Source: a bacterium (GTDB taxonomy: Bacteria; CBDUZB01; JAGLHV01). Taken from it: 7,503 nt of DNA. Below, piece after piece: positions 1 to 5,260 of this stretch. The notes below the pieces were generated by a model. It worked only from the letters and a program-made list of their open reading frames with translations. It searched no databases and had not been told where the DNA came from. The first letter of the stretch is position 1. Each line of letters opens with the position of its first letter. Both the position numbers and the translations under genes were made by a program. The stretch is from assembly GCA_023143305.1 (NCBI GenBank), contig JAGLHV010000053.1, forward strand, positions 1 to 7,503. The letters run 5' to 3'.

Positions 1-179
1 GAAAGTGATTCTACATAGCGGCGCTGTCCTTCAGCGTATATGGTATCAAAAGCCAGAGAAGATTTTCCTGATCCGGAAGGCCCGGTAATTACTACTAATT
101 TATTACGGGGAATTTCCAAAGTAATATTTTTTAAGTTATGCACTTTTGCTTTTTTAATAATTATTTTATCCTGAAGCAT
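1..179 (-). CDS. uvrA: UvrA, excinuclease ABC subunit A (N-terminal part, cut by window edge)
   Basis: UvrA is the ATP-dependent damage-recognition subunit of nucleotide excision repair; it works in the cytoplasm with UvrB. Only the first 59 complete codons are visible, starting at ATG 179-177 and running off the left edge. They match the UvrA start closely: a VHNLKNI stretch (residues 13-19), [11 protein letters not shown], a Walker A loop GPSGSGKSS (residues 33-41), then [19 protein letters not shown], which is diagnostic of UvrA among ABC ATPases. Most UvrA proteins have Leu where this one has Pro34, a minor difference. The start is supported by an AAGGAG site at 194-199, although the 14-base spacing is long. 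The gene is divergent from pgi, with which it shares the 180-391 intergenic region. Identity is very secure; the completeness of the gene cannot be judged. Confidence 0.96.
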   Translation of the reverse strand, partial: MLQDKIIIKKAKVHNLKNITLEIPRNKLVVITGPSGSGKSSLAFDTIYAEGQRRYVESL

Positions 180-193
180 TTTTTTTGTGTTTT

Positions 194-199
194 CTCCTT
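194..199 (-). promoter_or_regulatory. Ribosome binding site of uvrA
   Basis: AAGGAG on the minus strand, 14 bases before the uvrA ATG at 179. The spacing is longer than the usual 5-10 bases, but no other in-frame start lies nearer and the UvrA homology begins right after this ATG. Confidence 0.6.
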
Positions 200-229
200 A
201 TCTTAATTGACAACTCTCATATTGTACAA

Positions 230-238
230 ATTATAACA
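230..238 (-). promoter_or_regulatory. Extended -10 promoter for uvrA
   Basis: On the minus strand this reads TGTTATAAT, a perfect extended -10 (TGnTATAAT). No good -35 lies 16-18 bases upstream, which is typical of extended -10 promoters. It predicts a transcript start near 223 and a leader of about 44 bases before the uvrA ATG. This is inferred from sequence only. Confidence 0.55.
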
Positions 239-299
239 TAAAGCTTTTATAAATGGAATAGATTAAAATATCATAATTTTGAAGTCTGTTAATTTCCCC

Positions 300-329
300 T
301 TTACAAAGTTTAATAGAATATGGTATATT
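300..329 (+). promoter_or_regulatory. Probable promoter for pgi
   Basis: TTTACA (300-305) and TATATT (324-329) are separated by 18 bases. A TG dinucleotide at 321-322 sits one base before the -10, giving an extended -10. The predicted start near 336 leaves a leader of about 56 bases ahead of the pgi ATG. I see no operator or riboswitch fold in this leader. A second, poorer pair on the same strand (TTGACA 207-212 with TATAAC 232-237, spacer 19) is less likely. Confidence 0.55.
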
Positions 330-371
330 TCTTTTCTAAATAGAAGGGAAGATATAGTAAAATAATAAAGC

Positions 372-380
372 AGGAGGAGG
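372..380 (+). promoter_or_regulatory. Strong ribosome binding site of pgi
   Basis: AGGAGGAGG, a doubled Shine-Dalgarno core, ends 11 bases before the ATG at 392. It is the strongest such site in the window and fixes the pgi start. Confidence 0.8.
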
Positions 381-391
381 AATAAATAACG

Positions 392-1780
392 ATGGATAAG
401 GTTCGGCTTAATTTTGCTAATTGTATGCAGGAAAAAGTAGGTAAACAGGGAATAAAGAAGGAAGAGTTGGAGGAATTTAGTCCTTTAATCCGGGAAGCAC
501 ATCAAAACATCCAAAAGAAAAAACAAAACGATGTATTAGGTTTTATGCAATTACCTTATCAAAAATCAGAGGCAGAACAGATAAAGTCTTTTGCCCACAA
601 AAACAAAATAAAATTCGATAATTTAGTTGTTATAGGGATAGGAGGGTCGGCTTTAGGTAATATTGCTTTGCAGACAGCTTTAAATCACCCTTTTTATAAT
701 TTACTATCTACTCAGGGAAGAAAAGGAAGTCCCCGTATTTTTGTTTTAGACAATGTGGATCCGATATTTACCAGTGGACTATTAGATGTATTGGATTTGG
801 AGAAAACATTATTTAATATTGTTAGTAAGTCAGGAAATACAGCAGAAGGATTAGCCAATTTTTTTATATTGAAACAAGCGCTTCAGGATAAAATAGGGGA
901 TAAATGTGGTCAACATATACTAGTTACTACGGATAAGGAAAAAGGATTTTTGCGGGAAAAAGAGGTAAAAGAGGCTTTTTCTTCTTTTATTATACCTCGG
1001 AATGTAGGGGGAAGATTTTCTGTCTTATCTCCGGTGGGGTTAGTTTCAGCTGCTTTTTCAGGAATTGATATAGAGCTATTATTGAGTGGGGCGGAATTGA
1101 TGGATAATGTTTGTAATGAACCGGAAATTTGGAAAAATCCGGCTTATATGTATGCAGCAATTCAGTTTTTAATGTATAAAAAGGGTAAAAAAATAAATGT
1201 AATGATGCCCTATGCACATAATTTAAAGGATATTGCTGATTGGTTCAGACAATTGTGGGCGGAAAGTCTGGGAAAAAAATTTAATAATAATGGTGAAATT
1301 GTAAATGTTGGACCTACCCCGGTGAAAGCATTGGGGGTAACTGACCAGCATTCTCAGATGCAGTTGTATATGGAAGGCCCTTTTGATAAAATAATTACTT
1401 TTTTGTCGGTTAGCAAATTTGGTTTACAAATGGAAATTCCGGGATTTTACAATCATTATTTAAAAGGGCATACACTTCAAGAACTGCTCAAAAGTGAAGA
1501 AAAAGCTACTTCTTTAGCTTTAACCCAAAACAACAGGCCCAATGTGTCTTTGGTATTACCCCAAATAAATGAACATACTATAGGACAGTTAATTTATCTT
1601 TTGGAAATGGCTACAGTTTGCATGGGAGAACTTTTTGGTATAGATGCTTTAAATCAACCGGGGGTAGAATTAGGAAAAGAGCTGACTTATGCTTTAATGG
1701 GAAGAGCGGGATATGAGGAGAAAAAGAAAGAATTAGAGCAGAAGGAAATTGCTGCGGATAATGATTTATATATTATTTAA
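392..1780 (+). CDS. pgi: Glucose-6-phosphate isomerase
   Basis: A cytoplasmic enzyme that interconverts glucose-6-phosphate and fructose-6-phosphate. The 462 residues fit the short bacterial type (about 450 in Bacillus). Visible landmarks are the phosphosugar-binding SIS fold with IGIGGSALG (81-89) and SKSGNTAE (145-152), family signature 1 NVGGRFSVLSPVGL (204-217), the active-site Glu291 in WAESLGKK, His320 in GVTDQH, and signature 2 ending in NQPGVELGK with the expected catalytic Lys429. In signature 2 the usual Phe/Tyr before the Asn is Leu420, a small deviation. The start at ATG 392 follows a strong AGGAGGAGG site. The gene appears to stand alone: it has its own promoter, and a MITE-like element of about 180 bases separates it from the LPS genes downstream. 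No strong intrinsic terminator follows the stop codon. Its product fructose-6-phosphate feeds the pentose-phosphate route to sedoheptulose-7-phosphate, the heptose precursor, so placement beside an LPS operon makes metabolic sense, though this link is inference. Confidence 0.96.
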   Translation: MDKVRLNFANCMQEKVGKQGIKKEELEEFSPLIREAHQNIQKKKQNDVLGFMQLPYQKSEAEQIKSFAHKNKIKFDNLVVIGIGGSALGNIALQTALNHPFYNLLSTQGRKGSPRIFVLDNVDPIFTSGLLDVLDLEKTLFNIVSKSGNTAEGLANFFILKQALQDKIGDKCGQHILVTTDKEKGFLREKEVKEAFSSFIIPRNVGGRFSVLSPVGLVSAAFSGIDIELLLSGAELMDNVCNEPEIWKNPAYMYAAIQFLMYKKGKKINVMMPYAHNLKDIADWFRQLWAESLGKKFNNNGEIVNVGPTPVKALGVTDQHSQMQLYMEGPFDKIITFLSVSKFGLQMEIPGFYNHYLKGHTLQELLKSEEKATSLALTQNNRPNVSLVLPQINEHTIGQLIYLLEMATVCMGELFGIDALNQPGVELGKELTYALMGRAGYEEKKKELEQKEIAADNDLYII

Positions 1781-1793
1781 GAATGATTGCGTT

Positions 1794-1976
1794 TTTTCAA
1801 ATTAAAAGACTTCTGCAAAATACAATATTTCGTCATTCCGCACTCGATGCGGAATCTATAATGTTTTTAAATATCAATAGATTCCTTTTTTCGCAGGAAT
1901 GACCCTCCTTACAGACTGGAGGTGGAGGATAGGCAAAAAAGATAAAAAGCTATTTTGCAGAACTTTTCAAATTAAA
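1794..1976. mobile_element. MITE-like element with 12-bp inverted repeats and 13-bp flanking direct repeats
   Basis: TTCTGCAAAATA (1811-1822) and its perfect reverse complement TATTTTGCAGAA (1951-1962) bracket about 128 bases with no coding capacity. Just outside lies an identical 13-base direct repeat, TTTTCAAATTAAA, at 1794-1806 and 1964-1976. This is the layout of a small non-autonomous transposable element (about 157 bases between the direct repeats) with a target-site duplication. The 13-base length would suit an IS4-type transposase, but the responsible family cannot be read from this copy. The element holds a second, palindromic repeat (1832-1903) and a short CCTCC/GGAGG hairpin (1904-1922). 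It lies between the pgi stop and the ribosome binding site of the GT9 gene, and the right-hand direct repeat ends two bases before that site. Confidence 0.65.
1832..1903. repeat. Nested palindromic repeat (two inverted 26-27-bp units)
   Basis: Two units face each other. The left one (1832-1858) begins GTCATTCC and ends GGAATCTA; the right one (1878-1903) begins TAGATTCC and ends GGAATGAC, its exact complement at both ends. Each unit is also palindromic in itself: ATTCCGCA/TGCGGAAT around a 5-base loop on the left (1835-1855), and ATTCCT/AGGAAT around an 8-base loop on the right (1881-1900). The GTCATTCC...GGAATCTA form resembles dispersed intergenic REP-like repeats that are common in bacteria. 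The hairpins may slow polymerase or stabilise an RNA end after pgi, but neither has the T tract of a clean intrinsic terminator. Confidence 0.7.
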
Positions 1977-1977
1977 T

Positions 1978-1983
1978 GAGAGG
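1978..1983 (+). promoter_or_regulatory. Ribosome binding site that supports an ATT start
   Basis: GAGAGG lies 8 bases before ATT 1992-1994, normal spacing for that codon. It lies 38 bases before the first ATG of the frame (2022), far too distant to serve it. This site is the main local evidence that the GT9 gene starts at ATT. Confidence 0.55.
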
Positions 1984-1991
1984 TTAATAAA

Positions 1992-2990
1992 ATTAAAATT
2001 TTAGTTATCCAATTAAGGCGGATGGGGGATATTTTGCTTACTACACCCGTGATAAGCGTTTTACATAAGGCTTTTCCTCAAGCACAAATTGATTTTTTAA
2101 TAGAAAAACCTTTTTTTGATATTCTTTCAGGAAATCCTTATTTGAATAATATTATAATTTCAAAAAAAGGGTTTTTAAACCAGCTAAATTTAATCAAGAA
2201 AATAAGAAAAGAAAAATACGATTTTCTTTTTGATTTTTTAGGTAATCCCCGTACTGCCTTGATAAGTTTTTTTAGTAAAGCCCGTAAAAAAATAGGATTT
2301 GATTTTCGTGGAAGAAAATTTGCTTATAATATAAGGGTTAAGAGAGACGATAAACCTAAATACATAGTAGATTTTAAATTAGATGCTTTAAGGGCAGTGG
2401 GAATTGATATAGGGGATGAGAGAGAGCCTTTATCAATGTTTGTACCTTCCGGGGCTCAAACTTTTGCGGAAAATTTTTTTGCCGATAATAATTTAGATAA
2501 AAAAAAACCGGTGATAGGAATAAGTCCTACTTCCAGAAAACAAACCCGAATTTGGCCGGGGGAGTATTTTGCTCTACTTGCTGACAAATTAATACAAAAA
2601 TATAATGCCCAAATAATATTTCTCTGGGGACCGGGAGAAATAGAAAAAATACAAAAAATTATTTCTTTGATGAAAAATAAAGCGGTGATTATTCCCCGTG
2701 TAGATATAAAACAGTTAGCTGCTTTAATTAAAAAATGTAATTTGTTAATCAGTAATGATAATGGACCGAAGCACATTGCCGTAGCAATGGAAGTTCCCTC
2801 TATCACTATTTATGGTCCGACTCAAAGTGAATGCTGGAATCCTCCTGAGCAGGAACATCGGGTGCTAAGGGCAGATGTAGCTTGTATTGGATGTAATCAA
2901 AATGAGTGTTTTTCTATGCAGTGTATGGATAAGGTTACTCCCGAAAAAGTTGAAGAAGTATTTTTAAGAATGAGAGAGTTTATTTTATAG
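1992..2990 (+). CDS. Glycosyltransferase family 9, heptosyltransferase-like; probable ATT start
   Basis: A GT9 enzyme of the ADP-heptose:LPS heptosyltransferase group (WaaF/WaaC/WaaQ type), which adds heptose to the LPS inner core on the cytoplasmic face of the inner membrane. Started at ATT 1992, the 332-residue product opens with the family's first strand, KILVIQLRRMGDILLTTPV; the first ATG (2022) lies inside that motif, at its MGD, and would delete the strand. The stop before this frame is at 1977-1979, and no ATG, GTG or TTG lies between. Other landmarks (ATT numbering) are the central GISPTSRKQTRIWP (176-189), the donor-site NDNGPKHIA (255-263), IYGPT (273-277), and a cysteine cluster C298-x2-C-x4-C-x4-C311 followed by MDKVTPEKV, typical of the family's C-terminus. 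It is first in a packed gene run, 12 bases before lpxK. The exact acceptor and heptosyltransferase class cannot be told. Confidence 0.88.
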   Translation: MKILVIQLRRMGDILLTTPVISVLHKAFPQAQIDFLIEKPFFDILSGNPYLNNIIISKKGFLNQLNLIKKIRKEKYDFLFDFLGNPRTALISFFSKARKKIGFDFRGRKFAYNIRVKRDDKPKYIVDFKLDALRAVGIDIGDEREPLSMFVPSGAQTFAENFFADNNLDKKKPVIGISPTSRKQTRIWPGEYFALLADKLIQKYNAQIIFLWGPGEIEKIQKIISLMKNKAVIIPRVDIKQLAALIKKCNLLISNDNGPKHIAVAMEVPSITIYGPTQSECWNPPEQEHRVLRADVACIGCNQNECFSMQCMDKVTPEKVEEVFLRMREFIL

Positions 2991-3002
2991 TTAAAAAAAA
3001 TA

Positions 3003-4154
3003 ATGAAAGAGAAAATAGAAAGATATTTTTTTAATTTATTTTACCAAAAAGAAAAAAGTATATTTAATTTTTTTCTTTTTATACCTTTATGGTGGTTGTC
3101 TTTATTGTACGGAGCGGTAATAAAAATAAGGTTTTTTTTGTATAAGGCGGGTGTTTTTAAGAAAAAAAAGATAAAATGTCTGGTAATTTCTGTGGGTAAT
3201 ATTGTTGTTGGTGGCTCGGGTAAAACACCGGTAGTGATAATGTTGGTGCGCATGTTTAATGAACAGGGAAAAAAGGTAGCAGTATTAAGTAGAGGATATA
3301 AGAGTGGTTTTTATCAGGCAGGTGGTAAGTTAAAGGGAGAAAAGAAAAAATTTTTGGTAATTAGTGATGGTGAAAATGTTATTCGGGATTCTTTTCTGGC
3401 GGGTGATGAGCCATATCTTTTAGCCCGGGCATGTAAGGGAATTCCGGTTATTATCGGTAAAGACAGATATATTTCCGGGAAATATGCTCTGGAAAAATAT
3501 GCTACTCAGGTGCTTGTTCTGGATGATGGGTTTCAGCATTTGCGCCTACATCGGGATTTAGATATTATAACAATAGATGCTTTATTTCCTTTTAGTAACG
3601 GATATCTTCTTCCACGGGGCTTTTTAAGGGAGTATCCTTCATCATTAAAACGCGGGGATGTATTTTTTATTACCCATACTGACCAGGTAAAAGAAGAAAT
3701 ATTAGAAAATACTATTAGTAAATTAAAGGAAATTAATCCACAGGCCGCAATAGTCAAAACAGTGCATCAACCTGTAGCACTAGTGTCTATGGGTTTCAAA
3801 AAGAAAGCAGAAGAAATAGATTTTCTTAAAGGTAAAGATGTAGTAGCCATTTGTAGTATCGGTAACCCCTTATCATTTCGAAAAACACTGGAATCTTTAG
3901 GGGCAAAAATTGTTGATTTTATGATTTTTCCGGACCATTATGTTTATGAAAAAGTCCGGATAGAGAAAATATTAAAGAGCATAAAAAATGAAATTATTGT
4001 AACTACCCAAAAAGATAAGGTGAAGATAGAACATCTTAAACTGGATGATAGATTAAAAGCAGGTATTTTTACTTTAAAGGTTAAACTGGAAATTGTTGGT
4101 CAGATAGAAAATTTTGGGAAAAAAATAGAGGAAAAAATGCAGAATTTTTTTTAG
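3003..4154 (+). CDS. lpxK: Tetraacyldisaccharide 4'-kinase (lipid A biosynthesis)
   Basis: LpxK uses ATP to phosphorylate the 4' position of the lipid A disaccharide, giving lipid IVA at the inner membrane. The product has 383 residues, somewhat longer than the usual 310-350. The N-terminus carries the hydrophobic membrane-anchor helix FFLFIPLWWLSLLYG (about 23-37) and the following IRFFLY. Next come the P-loop VGNIVVGGSGKTP (64-76), LSRGYK (95-100), GDEPYLLA (134-141), and the hallmark LDDGFQHLRLHRDLDI (173-188) with the catalytic-region Asp/His residues. Further on are LPRGFLRE (203-210), FPDHY (309-313) and TTQKDKVK (334-341). ATG 3003 lies 12 bases after the preceding stop and has no clear Shine-Dalgarno site, only a run of A, so translation may depend on coupling to the upstream gene. 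Its presence shows that the organism makes lipid A and so has an outer membrane. Confidence 0.96.
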   Translation: MKEKIERYFFNLFYQKEKSIFNFFLFIPLWWLSLLYGAVIKIRFFLYKAGVFKKKKIKCLVISVGNIVVGGSGKTPVVIMLVRMFNEQGKKVAVLSRGYKSGFYQAGGKLKGEKKKFLVISDGENVIRDSFLAGDEPYLLARACKGIPVIIGKDRYISGKYALEKYATQVLVLDDGFQHLRLHRDLDIITIDALFPFSNGYLLPRGFLREYPSSLKRGDVFFITHTDQVKEEILENTISKLKEINPQAAIVKTVHQPVALVSMGFKKKAEEIDFLKGKDVVAICSIGNPLSFRKTLESLGAKIVDFMIFPDHYVYEKVRIEKILKSIKNEIIVTTQKDKVKIEHLKLDDRLKAGIFTLKVKLEIVGQIENFGKKIEEKMQNFF

Positions 4155-4164
4155 ATGAGGATAA

Positions 4165-4947
4165 ATGATGGATAATTTGAGTAAAAAAAAGGGCGGGATT
4201 TCTGCTCTGATTATTACTAAAAATGAAGAAAAAAATATAGAGAAATGTTTAATGAGCTTGAGTTGGGTTAATGAAATTGTAATTCTTGATTCACAGAGTG
4301 AGGATAAGACCGCAGAGATTGCCAAACGCTATACGGATAAAGTTTTTTCTGTTCAATGGGAAGGTTTTGCTAAAACCAAAAATAAAGGAATCAAAAAAAC
4401 AAGCGGGGAATGGATTTTATGGATTGATGCCGATGAAGAGGTTACGCCCGTTTTAGCGGAAGAAATACAGAATGCTTTAAGCCGGGCGGATGTTAATGGT
4501 TTTTATATTTCCAGATATTCGCAGTTTTTAGGTAAGTGGATAAAACACTGTGGATGGTATCCTGATTATGTATTGAGGTTGTTTAGGAAAACTGAGGGTA
4601 AATTTGATGAAAGCAAACAGGTGCATGAGGGTATAATTTTAAACGGAAAATCGGCATATTTGAGTAATGTTTTGCTTCATCGTCCTTATTCCGGTTTGAA
4701 AGATTATTTTAATAAAGTCAATCGGTATACCAGTTTGTCAGCTAATGAAATGTGGGATAAAAATAAAAGGGCTAAATGGTATCATTTTTTTATTTATCCG
4801 TTTATTGTTTTTTTTAAAAAATATATTTTGAAATTAGGAATATTGGACGGACGGGAAGGATTTATTTTATGTGTTTTAAATGTGTTTTATGTTTTTAGTA
4901 AATATACTAAATTATGGTGGAAAGAAAATGAAACGGCTAAAGATTGA
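4165..4947 (+). CDS. Glycosyltransferase family 2, WaaE/KdtX-like LPS core transferase
   Basis: A GT-A fold transferase that probably adds a hexose (glucose in the WaaE group) to the LPS core on the cytoplasmic side of the inner membrane. The 260 residues include the opening strand SALIITKNEEKNIEKCL (13-29), LDSQSEDKT (41-49), WEGFAKTKNKG (65-75), the metal-binding DAD at 88-90 in WILWIDADEEV, HCGWYPDYVLRLFRK (128-142) and VHEG (153-156). The C-terminal ILKLGILDGREGF followed by YTKLWW (247-252) is the pattern of the WaaE/KdtX group. Two ATGs lie in tandem, at 4165 and 4168. The GAGG at 4157-4160 is 4 bases from the first and 7 from the second, so the second may be the true start. The gene begins 10 bases after lpxK, and its end overlaps the next start by 20 bases. 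Donor and acceptor are not readable from sequence. Confidence 0.88.
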   Translation: MMDNLSKKKGGISALIITKNEEKNIEKCLMSLSWVNEIVILDSQSEDKTAEIAKRYTDKVFSVQWEGFAKTKNKGIKKTSGEWILWIDADEEVTPVLAEEIQNALSRADVNGFYISRYSQFLGKWIKHCGWYPDYVLRLFRKTEGKFDESKQVHEGIILNGKSAYLSNVLLHRPYSGLKDYFNKVNRYTSLSANEMWDKNKRAKWYHFFIYPFIVFFKKYILKLGILDGREGFILCVLNVFYVFSKYTKLWWKENETAKD

Positions 4948-5260
4948 AAACTGGTTAGATAAAATAATGTATATAGGTTTAATTGTTCTGGCCGGGGTGT
5001 TACCCCTGCCGGTATCTTGTATCAGCATGGTAATAGCTGTTTTACTCTTAGCCTGGGTCTCGAAAATGATTTTGAGTGGGGAAGGAAATTTTAAAATTTC
5101 CTCATTAGAAATCCCGATATTTATTTTTTTAGGAGTAACTTTTTTATCAGTTATTTTTTCTATTGATTCGGTAAGAAGTTTTAAAGGATTAAAAAAAGAA
5201 TTTTTAGTTTTAACTTTTTTTTTTGATAATTGCCAGTGTAAAAGATATAAAGCAGCTTAA
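4928..5260 (+). CDS. O-antigen ligase-like membrane protein, N-terminal part (frameshifted at T10)
   Basis: This frame starts at ATG 4928, inside the end of the GT2 gene, with GGTGG at 4916-4920 spaced 7 bases. It encodes 110 residues with three hydrophobic segments: about 15-29, 31-45 and 77-90. A fourth membrane segment is beginning (FLVLTFFF) when the frame runs through ten T and ends in the unrelated, hydrophilic tail DNCQCKRYKAA before TAA 5258-5260. Dropping one T makes the segment continue as FLVLTFFLIIASV and joins it without a break to the frame that carries the ligase domain. It is therefore not a separate gene but the first roughly 97 residues of a Wzy/WaaL-type ligase. Whether the shift is an assembly error, a phase switch, a mutation or is corrected by slippage cannot be decided here. 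Confidence 0.75.
   Translation: MKRLKIENWLDKIMYIGLIVLAGVLPLPVSCISMVIAVLLLAWVSKMILSGEGNFKISSLEIPIFIFLGVTFLSVIFSIDSVRSFKGLKKEFLVLTFFFDNCQCKRYKAA
5215..5224 (+). other. T10 homopolymer at the frame break
   Basis: Ten consecutive T, the longest single-base run I see in the window, at exactly the point where the two halves of the ligase reading frame meet. Nine (or twelve) T would join them; ten does not. Other runs in this AT-rich window reach 8-9 (for example A9 at 2499-2507 in the GT9 gene) without breaking a gene. Confidence 0.85.

Noticed and set aside
207..237. Plus-strand promoter TTGACA with TATAAC
   Set aside because: The -35 is perfect but the spacer is 19 bases and the -10 is weak. 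The 300-329 pair is better and nearer to pgi. It could be a minor second start.
990..1217. Antisense open frame of 75 codons inside pgi
   Set aside because: It lies entirely within a clearly conserved gene, its product has no recognisable motif, and no ribosome binding site is evident. The same applies to the antisense frames at 2456-2806, 3041-3253, 3533-3757 and 4074-4325.
1835..1867. Intrinsic terminator for pgi formed by the ATTCCGCA/TGCGGAAT hairpin
   Set aside because: The stem is good, but the T stretch begins only about 8 bases after it and is interrupted (CTATAATGTTTTT). The hairpin is better explained as part of the palindromic repeat; some termination cannot be excluded.
4994..5006. 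GGGGT/ACCCC hairpin early in the ligase reading frame, considered as an attenuator
   Set aside because: It has no T tract after it, it lies within well-formed membrane-segment codons (AGVLPLP), and no alternative pairing partner was seen.
5205..5230. Programmed ribosomal frameshift at the T10 tract
   Set aside because: Joining the frames needs a +1 (or -2) shift. I see no rare-codon or stop-codon context or stimulatory structure typical of programmed +1 sites, so DNA or RNA slippage, or a sequencing error, is the simpler explanation.
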